The notes under the pieces: generated by a model
Seen by the model: only the letters and a program-made list of their open reading frames with translations
Told to the model about the DNA's origin: nothing
Database searches by the model: none
Position numbers and translations under genes: made by a program
Source: Actinoplanes sp. NBRC 103695
GTDB taxonomy: Bacteria > Actinomycetota > Actinomycetes > Mycobacteriales > Micromonosporaceae
Reading direction: 5' to 3'
NCBI RefSeq assembly: GCF_030269485.1
Contig: NZ_BSTL01000010.1
Coordinates: 145,344-209,343, forward strand
Length of the DNA stretch: 64,000 nucleotides
Shown: positions 32,064 through 39,717 of the stretch, one piece after another
Position numbering within the stretch: position 1 is the first letter of the stretch
Layout: the number at the start of each line of letters is the position of its first letter

Positions 32064-33735
32064 CCGCGTCGATGGACGGGCCGTGCGGGGTGTTCGCCTC
32101 ACGTTCGATCATGATCTCGACCAGGGCGGGGCGGCTGGTGCGGGCGGCCTCCTTGCGGGCCCACTCGATGGCGTCACGGATGTCGCCGGGGTCGACGACG
32201 CGGCGGCCGGAACAGCCGTACGCCTCCATGATCTTGACGTTGTCGGTGCCGTAGGTGTCGTAGTGGATGTCGACCTCGTAGTTGATGCCGTACGGGAGTT
32301 CGGCCTGCCGGATCAGCCCGAGGTACTCGTTGTTCAGCATGATGAGGACGAACGGGATGTCGTACTGGGCGGCCACCGCGAGTTCCTCGACCAGGAACTG
32401 GAAGCCGTAGTCGCCGACCACGCCGACGACCTCGGCCGACGGCGCCGCCTTCTTCACGCCGATCGCGGCGGGGATCTCCCAGCCGAGCGGCCCGGCTTGC
32501 CCGCACACCTGGTAACGGCGCGGCTCGTGCACCTTCTGATGCTGGCCGCCCCAGATCTGGTAGAGGCCGATCGCGGTGACGAAGTAGGTGTCCGGGCCGA
32601 AGATCTCGTTGATCTCCTTGTAGACGCGCGGCGCCTTGACCGGCACGTCGTCGTAGTCCTCGCGCCGGGTGAGCTGCTTCTTCAGGTCGTCGATGCGGGC
32701 CAGCCACGCCTTCGTGCCGCAGGACGCCTGGCGGCGGCGGGCCGCGGCGAGCAACTCGCGCAGGAAGATCCGGGCGTCCGACACCACGCCCAGGTCGGGG
32801 CCGAACACCTTGCCGATCTGGGTGGGCTCGACGTCGACGTGGATGAACTTCCGGTCGCCGCGGTAGACGTCGAGCGCCCCGGTGTGCCGGTCGCCGAACC
32901 GTGCCCCGACCGCCAGCACCAGGTCGGACTCCAGGAACGACGCGTTGCCGTACCGCTGCGAGGTCTGGATCCCGGTCATCCCGGCGTGCAGCGGATGGTC
33001 GTCGTCGAGCGCGCCCTTGCCCATCAGGGTGACCTGCACCGGAACCCGCAGATGCTCGGCCAGGTCGCGGAGTTCGACCGCCGCGTCGGCCAGGATCACG
33101 CCGCCACCGGCCAGGATCAGCGGGCGTTCCGCGGCCAGGAGCAGATCAAGAGCTTTTTCAACCCGGGGCAGATGCGGGCGTACGGGTGTGACGGGCAGCC
33201 GCGCGTCCACTGACGCATCCCACTCGATCAGCTGCTTCTGCACGTCCAGCGGCAGGTCGACGAGTACCGGGCCGGGCCGGCCGGACCGCGCCACCTGGAA
33301 CGCCTTCCGCAGGATCCACGGCGCCTGCGCGGCCTCTTTGACCTGCACCGCCCACTTGGTGACGGGCTGGGCGATCGCCACGATGTCGACCGCCTGGAAC
33401 GCCTCCTGGTGCAGCTTCGACGAGACCGCCTGGCCGGTGATGCAGATGATCGGCACCGAGTCGGCCTGCGCCGTGTACAGCCCGGTGATCATGTTGGTGC
33501 CGGCCGGGCCGGAGGTGCCGATCGCCACGCCCACGTCGCCGGTGGTGCGCGACCAGCCGTCGGCCATGTGGGTGGCGCCCTCCTCGTGGCGCACGATCAG
33601 GTGCTCGATCCGGCCGTCCGTCTCCATCGCCTCGTAGAGCGGGAGGATGGCGGCGCCGGGACAGCCGAAGACCGTGGTGACGCCCTCCGAGCGGAGCACC
33701 TCGACGACGGCCTGCATGGCGGGGATTCGAGGCAT
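32047..33735 (-). CDS. gcl: Glyoxylate carboligase (tartronate-semialdehyde synthase)
   Basis: 562 residues; joins two glyoxylates to tartronate semialdehyde and CO2 using TPP. Diagnostic Gcl stretches are present: FQAVDIVAIAQPVTKWAV, LAGGGVILADA, PTQIGKVFGPDLGVVSDA, CGQAGPLGWEIPAAIGV and GDYGFQFLVEELAVAAQ. Unlike E. coli Gcl, where Val51 replaces the usual catalytic glutamate, this protein has a glutamate there (VRHEEGATH). It is the last gene of hyi-glxR-gcl, 4 bases after glxR. The start ATG is at 33735 with GGAAGGGAATGACCCC upstream. Confidence 0.87.
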   Translation of the reverse strand: MPRIPAMQAVVEVLRSEGVTTVFGCPGAAILPLYEAMETDGRIEHLIVRHEEGATHMADGWSRTTGDVGVAIGTSGPAGTNMITGLYTAQADSVPIICITGQAVSSKLHQEAFQAVDIVAIAQPVTKWAVQVKEAAQAPWILRKAFQVARSGRPGPVLVDLPLDVQKQLIEWDASVDARLPVTPVRPHLPRVEKALDLLLAAERPLILAGGGVILADAAVELRDLAEHLRVPVQVTLMGKGALDDDHPLHAGMTGIQTSQRYGNASFLESDLVLAVGARFGDRHTGALDVYRGDRKFIHVDVEPTQIGKVFGPDLGVVSDARIFLRELLAAARRRQASCGTKAWLARIDDLKKQLTRREDYDDVPVKAPRVYKEINEIFGPDTYFVTAIGLYQIWGGQHQKVHEPRRYQVCGQAGPLGWEIPAAIGVKKAAPSAEVVGVVGDYGFQFLVEELAVAAQYDIPFVLIMLNNEYLGLIRQAELPYGINYEVDIHYDTYGTDNVKIMEAYGCSGRRVVDPGDIRDAIEWARKEAARTSRPALVEIMIEREANTPHGPSIDAVKEYS

Positions 33736-33739
33736 GGGG

Positions 33740-34618
33740 TCATTCCCTTCCGGAGAGCGTTGTCGTCACGGTCAGCAGGGCGGAATGGTCGTCGCCGCCG
33801 TGGCCCATCGCGCGCGCCGCGGCGACGAGTTGCGCGGTCAGCCCGGAGAGCGGCAGGGCCACCCCGGCGCGGCGGGCGGCGTCCAGCACGATGCCCATGT
33901 CCTTGTGGTGCAGGTCGATCCGGAAGCCGGGCGCGAACTCCCGGGCGATCATCGACTCGCGCTTGAGGTCGAGGACGCGGCTCGCGGCCAGCCCGCCGGC
34001 GAGCACGTCCAGGCCCTTCGCCGGGTCCACTCCGGACGCCTCGAGCAGCACGATCGCCTCGCCGACCAGGGCGTAGATCCCGGCCACCACGAGCTGGTTG
34101 GCGGCCTTCACGACCTGACCCGCGCCGTGCGCCCCGACGTGCACGACGGTGCGGCCGAGGACCTCCAGGACCGGGCGCGCGGCGGCGACGTCGTCCTTCG
34201 TACCCCCGACCATGATGGACAGAGCCGCCTGCTTGGCGCCCACCTCGCCGCCGGAGACGGGTGCGTCCAGCACCCGGATGCCGCGTTCCGCGGCGGCGCG
34301 GGCCACCGCGATCGACGTCTCCGGGCGGATCGTGCTCATGTCGATCAGCAGCGTGCCCGGCTTGGCCCGGGCCAGGATCCCGTCGTCGCCGTACGCGACC
34401 TGCTCGACCTGCGGATGGTCGGGCAGCATGGTGATCACGACCTCGGCGCCGGCCACCGCGTCGGCCACGCTCTCCGCGACGCGCCCGCCGATCGCCGCCA
34501 GTTGCTGCCGGGCCTCCTGCTGCACGTCGAACCCGGCCACCCGGTGCCCGGCCGCGATCAGGTGGCTGGCCATGGGCGACCCCATGATGCCCAGCCCGAT
34601 GAACCCGATGTCGGTCAT
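33740..34618 (-). CDS. glxR: 2-hydroxy-3-oxopropionate (tartronate semialdehyde) reductase
   Basis: 292 residues of the beta-hydroxyacid dehydrogenase family: NAD(P) motif GFIGLGIMGSPMA, substrate motif DAPVSGGEVGA, and the catalytic lysine in GAGQVVKAANQ. Reduces tartronate semialdehyde made by Gcl to D-glycerate. Its ATG overlaps the stop of hyi (ATGA), and gcl follows, so the order hyi-glxR-gcl is a compact operon for glyoxylate assimilation. Confidence 0.92.
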   Translation of the reverse strand: MTDIGFIGLGIMGSPMASHLIAAGHRVAGFDVQQEARQQLAAIGGRVAESVADAVAGAEVVITMLPDHPQVEQVAYGDDGILARAKPGTLLIDMSTIRPETSIAVARAAAERGIRVLDAPVSGGEVGAKQAALSIMVGGTKDDVAAARPVLEVLGRTVVHVGAHGAGQVVKAANQLVVAGIYALVGEAIVLLEASGVDPAKGLDVLAGGLAASRVLDLKRESMIAREFAPGFRIDLHHKDMGIVLDAARRAGVALPLSGLTAQLVAAARAMGHGGDDHSALLTVTTTLSGRE

Positions 34619-35421
34619 GAAACGGCCTCCCTGGTGAGCCAGCCGAAGGTGTCGGCGGTGGTGGTGCTGGGGGCGTACTCCAGTCCGATGTGGCCTCGGT
34701 AGCCGTGCGCGATGAGGCGCTCGACCACGCCGATCAGATCGAGCTCGCCGGTGCCGGGCTCGTGCCGGCCGGGCGCGTCGGCGATCTGCACGTGGCCGAT
34801 CCGCTGGGTGAGCTGGTGCAACGTGCTCAGGTCGTCGCCGTTGACCGCCAGGTGGTAGAGGTCGGCGAGCAGCCGCAGGTTGTCCCGGCGAGGGAGGCGG
34901 TCGATCACGGCGAGCGCGTCGGCGGCCTTACGCAGCGGGTAGAGCGGCACGCCGCTGAGCGGCTCGATCACCACCTGCGCGTCGATCCGGGCGGCGTAGT
35001 GCGCGGCGTGCGCCAGCGCCTCGATCGCGATGTCGTCCTGCCGGCCGGGGTCGACGCCGGGCAGCCGGTTGCCGTAGAGCGCGTTGAACGAGCGGCACCC
35101 GGTCCGCACGCCGATCGCCACGGCGACGTCGACGCCGTCCAGGAACTCGCGGGTGCGTTCCGGCCAGGAGACCAGCCCCCGATCGCCAGCGGCCATGTCG
35201 CCGGCGAAGAAGTTGAGCCCGACCAGCCGCACACCGGCCTCGCCGATGGCGTCGACGAAGCGGTCGACCTCGGCCTCCGCGGGGGTGGCGGTGGCGAACG
35301 GCCACCAGAACTCGACCGCCTCGAAGCCGGCGGCACGCGCTGCCGCGGGCCGTTCGAGCAGGGGCACCTCGGTGAAGAGCATCGACAGATTGACGTCGTA
35401 CGACCACAGCGCGTCCGTCAT
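34615..35421 (-). CDS. hyi: Hydroxypyruvate isomerase family protein
   Basis: 268 residues, TIM-barrel sugar isomerase of the Hyi/AP-endonuclease 2 type: NLSMLFTEVPLLERPAAARA, AGFEAVEFWWPF, VVIEPLS, LLADLYHLAVNGDD, HVQIADAPGRHEPGTGE, GLEYAP. It interconverts hydroxypyruvate and tartronate semialdehyde. The start is ATG 35421; the longer frame crosses the operator. The island palindrome at 35431-35443 ends 9 bases from this start, with no visible ribosome site, so translation may be leaderless. First gene of the hyi-glxR-gcl operon. Confidence 0.9.
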   Translation of the reverse strand: MTDALWSYDVNLSMLFTEVPLLERPAAARAAGFEAVEFWWPFATATPAEAEVDRFVDAIGEAGVRLVGLNFFAGDMAAGDRGLVSWPERTREFLDGVDVAVAIGVRTGCRSFNALYGNRLPGVDPGRQDDIAIEALAHAAHYAARIDAQVVIEPLSGVPLYPLRKAADALAVIDRLPRRDNLRLLADLYHLAVNGDDLSTLHQLTQRIGHVQIADAPGRHEPGTGELDLIGVVERLIAHGYRGHIGLEYAPSTTTADTFGWLTREAVS

Positions 35422-35430
35422 TTCAGTATC

Positions 35431-35443
35431 CTGTATGCAGTAT
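35431..35443. promoter_or_regulatory. Island palindrome before hyi-glxR-gcl
   Basis: CTGTATGCAGTAT (minus strand ATACTGCATACAG), identical over its length to the site at 10626. A further GTATCC half-site lies at 35426-35431. Confidence 0.72.
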
Positions 35444-35505
35444 GGAGTGGTGTCAAGCGCACAAATTGTCGTCGCGTCGAGGCCGTCGTGGACTGCACTC
35501 CTCAC

Positions 35506-36291
35506 ATGAGGTCTTTACGTACCGTCCTGATCGGCGCCGCGAGCGCCGCCGTCCTTGTCCTCACCACGGCCCAGCCCGCCTCGGCCACCTTCCCCTGGCT
35601 CCGGCTGGAGTTGCGCTACACCGGCGAGTTGCAGGCGCCGGCGCTGGTCAGGGACAGCAGCGGCAACGAGGTGCACGGCGCCGTCCTGACCGGCGGGGGC
35701 GGCACCGTGACGCCGGTGACCGAGAACGGCCGCCAGTTCCTGCGCTTCCCGGGCGGCAGCTGCACCACGGCGCCCTGCCCGCAGGGGATCATCCGCCCGA
35801 CCAGCACGGTCACGCTGGTGCCCGGCAACGAGGGGGAGGGGCGGTTCGTGTACGGCGCGGACATCCGGCTGACCGCGCCGCCGTCACCGGACGCCGGACA
35901 GAACGTGTTCCAGTTCGGGGCGGCCGGCGCCGGGCTCAGCCAGTGGAAGCTGCAGGTCGACTACGGCCGCCCGTCCTGCCGGTGGTCCGACGGGACGCAG
36001 GTGGTGCTGCTCCCGGCCGGTCCCGAGGGCTGGCAGATGACCGTCGGCCGCTGGTACCGGGTCACGTGCAGCCGGAAGGCACGCGTCTTCTTCTCGACCC
36101 GGGTGGAGGACCCCGCCACCGGGCGGCCGCTGGCGCTGCCCCGGATCCAGACCGTGCAGATGGCCGGCATCCTGCCCACCGGGAACGTGGTCATCGGCGG
36201 CAAGCGGATCAACGCCGCCCAGTCCGACGTCGACACCGACCAGTTCCACGGCGACCTCGACAACGTCGAGTTCGGCCGCCGCTCCGACTGA
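35506..36291 (+). CDS. Secreted LamG/ConA-like protein
   Basis: 261 residues with a clear signal peptide (MRSLRTVLIGAASAAVLVLT, cleavage about after AQPASA, residue 27). The mature part is a beta-sandwich-like domain with two cysteine pairs (CTTAPC; CRW...CSRK) and LamG-style features (FVYGADIRLT, WYRVTCSRKARVF). No catalytic motif is visible; such proteins often bind polysaccharides. It is a single gene just after the oxalate island, divergent from hyi. Confidence 0.72.
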   Translation: MRSLRTVLIGAASAAVLVLTTAQPASATFPWLRLELRYTGELQAPALVRDSSGNEVHGAVLTGGGGTVTPVTENGRQFLRFPGGSCTTAPCPQGIIRPTSTVTLVPGNEGEGRFVYGADIRLTAPPSPDAGQNVFQFGAAGAGLSQWKLQVDYGRPSCRWSDGTQVVLLPAGPEGWQMTVGRWYRVTCSRKARVFFSTRVEDPATGRPLALPRIQTVQMAGILPTGNVVIGGKRINAAQSDVDTDQFHGDLDNVEFGRRSD

Positions 36292-36293
36292 CC

Positions 36294-36467
36294 CTTTGCT
36301 CTGCTTACACCCACGCATCGACGTCGCGCATTTCGAGATTTTGCGCGGCGCCGCCACCGCCCCCACCCAGTCACTGGGTGGGCGGCAACCGTAGCGAGGA
36401 ACTGTGGCGGAAAAGTGAACTGTCCACAGGGCTGGGCAGCCGATGCGTACGGGTAAGCAGAGCAAAG
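36294..36467. mobile_element. MITE-like inverted-repeat element
   Basis: A 174-base segment between two convergent genes bounded by perfect 15-base inverted repeats CTTTGCTCTGCTTAC (36294-36308) and GTAAGCAGAGCAAAG (36453-36467). Symmetry extends about 12 bases inward with mismatches (ACGCATCG / CGATGCGT). Inside is a 9-base hairpin (36362-36382). It encodes no protein. A third copy of the end sequence is at 52363-52380. No clear target duplication was found, so a mobile origin is only suggested. Confidence 0.5.
36362..36382. terminator. Hairpin between convergent genes
   Basis: CCCACCCAG-TCA-CTGGGTGGG, perfect 9-base stem with 3-base loop, between the LamG-like gene and the ROK gene. Confidence 0.6.
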
Positions 36468-36509
36468 CGGTGGTGGGTCGATGCGGATGCTGAGGTGAGG
36501 TGCGGGCGG

Positions 36510-37700
36510 CTATGCCGTCGGGGCGAGGGCGCCCTGGCCGAGCGGGTCGGCGAGCAGGTCGGCGAAGGCGAGCTCGGCCGCGCCGGCCAGGGTGGTGTCG
36601 TCGCCGAGGACCGGGGTGCAGAGGCGGACGCGTTCGCGGGACACCGGCAGCACGTTGATCGCGATGCGCGCCCGGACCCGGTCGGCGGCGGCCAGGTAGA
36701 CGTCGCTCATCATGCCGCCGAAGATCAGCAGGCCGGGGTTGAAGAGGTTGATCAGGGTGGCCACGCCGATGCCCAGCCAGTCGCCGATCGAGCGGACCGC
36801 GGCGGCCGCCTGCCGGTCACCGGCGGCGGCGTCCGCGATGACCGACCGCACCTCGTCGCGGCCGATGCGGTCCGCCGGGCGGCCGGCCGCGTCCAGCAGC
36901 GCCCGCTCGCCCACCTCGGCCTCCAGGCAGCCCCGCGACCCGCACGAGCAGACCCGGCCGTCGTACGGGTTGACCAGCATGTGCCCGAGCTCGCAGCCGT
37001 AGCCGCCGTCGCCGTCCAGCAACTCGCCGCCGACGATGATGCCGCCGCCGACACCGACGTCGCCGTGCAGGTAGATCAGGTTCCGCAGGCCGGCGCCGGC
37101 GCCGCGGACGTGTTCGGCCATCGCGCCCAGGTGCGCCTCGTTGCCGACCGTCACCGGCAGGCCGAGACCGAGGCGGGCGCCCAGCGCGGCGCCGAAGGCC
37201 TGGTCGACCCAGCCCAGGTCGGGGCCGTACCGGACCATGCCGTCGGCGCGCCGGATCATGCCGCAGTAGGACGCGCCCACCCCGGCGCAGACTGAACCGG
37301 GCGGGGCGGTGCGATGGAGTTCCGTACCCATGCTTGCCAGCGCCTCGACCACCACCTCGAGGTCCGCGCCGGCCCGGGGCCGCGGCACGGCGCGCCGGGC
37401 CAGCACCTGCCCGCCCAGCGCGACCCGCGCCGCGGTCAGCCGGTCGACCGCGACGTCGAAGGCCAGCGCGTACACCCGCTCGGCGGCCGGGGCGACCACC
37501 AGCGAGGGGCGGCCGACGCGACGGTTCGCCGGCGGCGCATGCTCGTGGACCAGGCCGGCCCGGGCCAGGCGGGAGGTCAGTGCCAGGACTGTGCTGCGGT
37601 TGACGCCCATCCGCTCGGCGAGCGCGGCACGGGTGAGCGGCCCGGCCACATGCACGTGCCGGAGGAGCGCACCCTCGGCCTTGCTCACGCCGGTGACCAT
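36510..37700 (-). CDS. ROK-family transcriptional regulator
   Basis: 396 residues: winged helix at the N-terminus (LTRAALAERMGVNRSTVLAL) and a ROK sugar-kinase-like domain. The zinc motif is intact (GCELGHMLVNPYDGRVCSCG, then SRGCLE), as is the phosphate-binding GDVGVGGGIIV. Proteins with both parts are repressors such as NagC/XylR that sense sugars or sugar phosphates. No sugar operon is adjacent; the GH51/ABC module lies over 30 kb away, so the target is unknown. Confidence 0.9.
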   Translation of the reverse strand: MVTGVSKAEGALLRHVHVAGPLTRAALAERMGVNRSTVLALTSRLARAGLVHEHAPPANRRVGRPSLVVAPAAERVYALAFDVAVDRLTAARVALGGQVLARRAVPRPRAGADLEVVVEALASMGTELHRTAPPGSVCAGVGASYCGMIRRADGMVRYGPDLGWVDQAFGAALGARLGLGLPVTVGNEAHLGAMAEHVRGAGAGLRNLIYLHGDVGVGGGIIVGGELLDGDGGYGCELGHMLVNPYDGRVCSCGSRGCLEAEVGERALLDAAGRPADRIGRDEVRSVIADAAAGDRQAAAAVRSIGDWLGIGVATLINLFNPGLLIFGGMMSDVYLAAADRVRARIAINVLPVSRERVRLCTPVLGDDTTLAGAAELAFADLLADPLGQGALAPTA

Positions 37701-37805
37701 ACGTCCTCGGCGCGGTCTTGGTAATCCCCAGTGACCGGGTGATGACCTGGTGCGATGTTCGGGGCCGGTAAATCGCAGGTGAATTCTCGCGGGGCGAGTT
37801 GCCGG

Positions 37806-38165
37806 TCAGCCCGGTGCGGGATCGCCGGGATCCGCCGCCAGGCGCCGCTCTCGCTTACCCCGGGCGACCTCGGTGGCGAGCGCGTCGAGGTGCGGCGTCC
37901 AGAGCCTGCGGAAACGGCCGAGCCACTCGTCCGCCACGCGCAGCGCGCTGTCGTCGACGGTGTAGAGGCGGCGGGTGCCCTCCGCGCGTACGGTGGCGAA
38001 TCCGTTGTCCCGCAACACCCGCAGATGCTGGGAGACCGCCGGCTGGGTGATGCCGAACTCGGCCCGGACGACCGTGGTGACCGCCCCCGAGGACTGCTCG
38101 CCGTCGGCCAGCAGTTCGAGGATCCGGCGCCGGACCGGATCACCGAGGACGTCGAACGCGTGCAT
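37806..38165 (-). CDS. ArsR-family transcriptional regulator
   Basis: 119 residues with the ArsR winged helix (LGDPVRRRILELLADGEQ, ITQPAVSQHLRVLRDNGF, RRLYTVDD). The N-terminal cysteine metal site of true ArsR is absent, placing it with the metal-independent SdpR-like group. A palindrome AAGGC-T-GCCTT lies 15 bases upstream of its start. No partner gene (such as a SRPBCC/AHSA1 protein) is directly downstream on the same strand. Confidence 0.86.
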   Translation of the reverse strand: MHAFDVLGDPVRRRILELLADGEQSSGAVTTVVRAEFGITQPAVSQHLRVLRDNGFATVRAEGTRRLYTVDDSALRVADEWLGRFRRLWTPHLDALATEVARGKRERRLAADPGDPAPG

Positions 38166-38179
38166 GGTCCGACCGTATC

Positions 38180-38190
38180 AAGGCTGCCTT
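38180..38190. promoter_or_regulatory. Palindrome upstream of arsR-like gene
   Basis: AAGGC-T-GCCTT followed by TATATAA; likely autoregulatory operator overlapping the promoter. Confidence 0.5.
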
Positions 38191-38336
38191 ATATAACGAT
38201 GCCCTGACCCATGCGAACGGTGGTTCGTACCTGGCCCAAAGTCTTGATTCTGATCTGGATGCATCCCACAGTTGTGCAGATGGGGGCCGGTGCAGGCATC
38301 ATGCATCCGGTTGACGAACGAAGGGGAAGCTGGATC

Positions 38337-39455
38337 ATGGCGGAGATCCATCACCTGGCTCATGGATGGGTGACGCCCACCGTTAGTTATGTGCTCTCGG
38401 TGCTCGGCTCCTTGCTGGGCCTCACCTGCGCGGTCCGGTTCCGGACTGCGAACAGTCGCGGTGCCCGCAACTTCTGGCTGATCCTGGCGGCGGTCGCGAT
38501 CGGCGGCACCGGCATCTGGACCATGCACTTCGTGGCGATGCTCGGGTTCGACGTGGTCGGCAGCCCGATCCGCTACGACGTCGGCCTGACCGCGGCCAGC
38601 GCGCTCCTGGCCGTGGTGGCGGTCGGCATCGGCCTGGCGATCGCGCTCAACGGCACCGCGGCCCAGCAGCTGCGCATCATCGGCGGCGGGGTGCTGGCCG
38701 GCCTCGGTGTGGCCGGGATGCACTACACCGGCATGGCCGCGATGCGGCTGGACGGCACCATCGACTACAGCGCCACCCGGGTCGGCATGTCGGTCGGCAT
38801 CGCCGTGGTCGCCGCGGCCGTCGCGCTCTGGCTGGCCGTGACCGTCCGCAAGCCACTGGCCATCCTGGCCGCCGCCCTGATCATGGGCGTGGCCGTGAAC
38901 GGCATGCACTTCACCGGAATGTCGGCCATGTCGGTACGCCTCGAACAGCCGGTCACCGCGCTCAACGGCGCCACCGCGTCGCAGTTGCTCCTCCCGATCG
39001 GGCTGGCCGTGGTGTTCGGCGTGCTCGGCCTGGTCTACGCGCTGATGGCGGCGCCGACCGAGGAGGACCGTGCCGGGCTGGCGTACCTGGCCGCGCGGCA
39101 GGAGGTCGACGACGTCCCGGCGCCCGCACCGGCCCGGCCCACCTTCGGCGGAGTGCCCCAGCAGCGCTCGGCGCCGGCACCTGCGCCGCAGCCGCAGCGC
39201 CCGATGCCGCCGGCCGCTCGGCAGGCGCCGCCACAACAGCGCCAGCCGCAGAGGCCTCCACAGCAGCAGCAGGTCGGCTCGGCGCCGTCGCTCGGCGAAC
39301 GGCTCGGCTCGCTGCAGCGGGAGCAGGCCCAGGCGGCGGCCCAGGCCCGGGCGGACGGCGACGAGGAGACCCGGCGGCTCGGCGGGCAGCCGGCCCCACG
39401 CCGGATGCCGAACCCGGACAGCAGCTGGACGTTCCGCGATCGCGCCGAGAAGTAG
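38337..39455 (+). CDS. MHYT-domain membrane sensor
   Basis: 372 residues. The first 250 contain seven hydrophobic segments with the repeated MHYT pattern (WTMHFVAML, GMHYTGMAAMR, GMHFTGMSAMS), a putative copper/gas-sensing membrane module. The last 110 residues are Pro/Gln/Arg-rich and end in a short charged tail (SSWTFRDRAEK), with no kinase or GGDEF domain, so it must signal through a partner or act alone. The start is ATG 38337 with AAGGGGAAG upstream. Confidence 0.85.
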   Translation: MAEIHHLAHGWVTPTVSYVLSVLGSLLGLTCAVRFRTANSRGARNFWLILAAVAIGGTGIWTMHFVAMLGFDVVGSPIRYDVGLTAASALLAVVAVGIGLAIALNGTAAQQLRIIGGGVLAGLGVAGMHYTGMAAMRLDGTIDYSATRVGMSVGIAVVAAAVALWLAVTVRKPLAILAAALIMGVAVNGMHFTGMSAMSVRLEQPVTALNGATASQLLLPIGLAVVFGVLGLVYALMAAPTEEDRAGLAYLAARQEVDDVPAPAPARPTFGGVPQQRSAPAPAPQPQRPMPPAARQAPPQQRQPQRPPQQQQVGSAPSLGERLGSLQREQAQAAAQARADGDEETRRLGGQPAPRRMPNPDSSWTFRDRAEK

Positions 39456-39469
39456 CCGAACGTAGAACA

Positions 39470-39501
39470 CGCCTCCGCTGACCAGATGGTCAGCGGAGGC
39501 G
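39470..39501 (+). terminator. Terminator after MHYT gene
   Basis: CGCCTCCGCTGACC-AGAT-GGTCAGCGGAGGCG, perfect 14-base stem with a 4-base loop, 14 bases after the stop. Confidence 0.85.
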
Positions 39502-39717
39502 TTGTGTTTCCGGCGTGCGACCGGAGGGTTGCCGCTGGCTCCTTCTCCGAATTCCGCTGGTCGCGGGTCTATCCCGGCCGCCCCGTCGTCGTGAACCGGG
39601 AACCGTCCGGACGACCGGGATGACCTTGCGGGTGATGACTCTGGGTGACCATTGATCGACGATCGAAGGGACGGCAGCGTTCGGTGGACTGCCGTCCTTG
39701 TCGCGTAGGTGGTGGGC

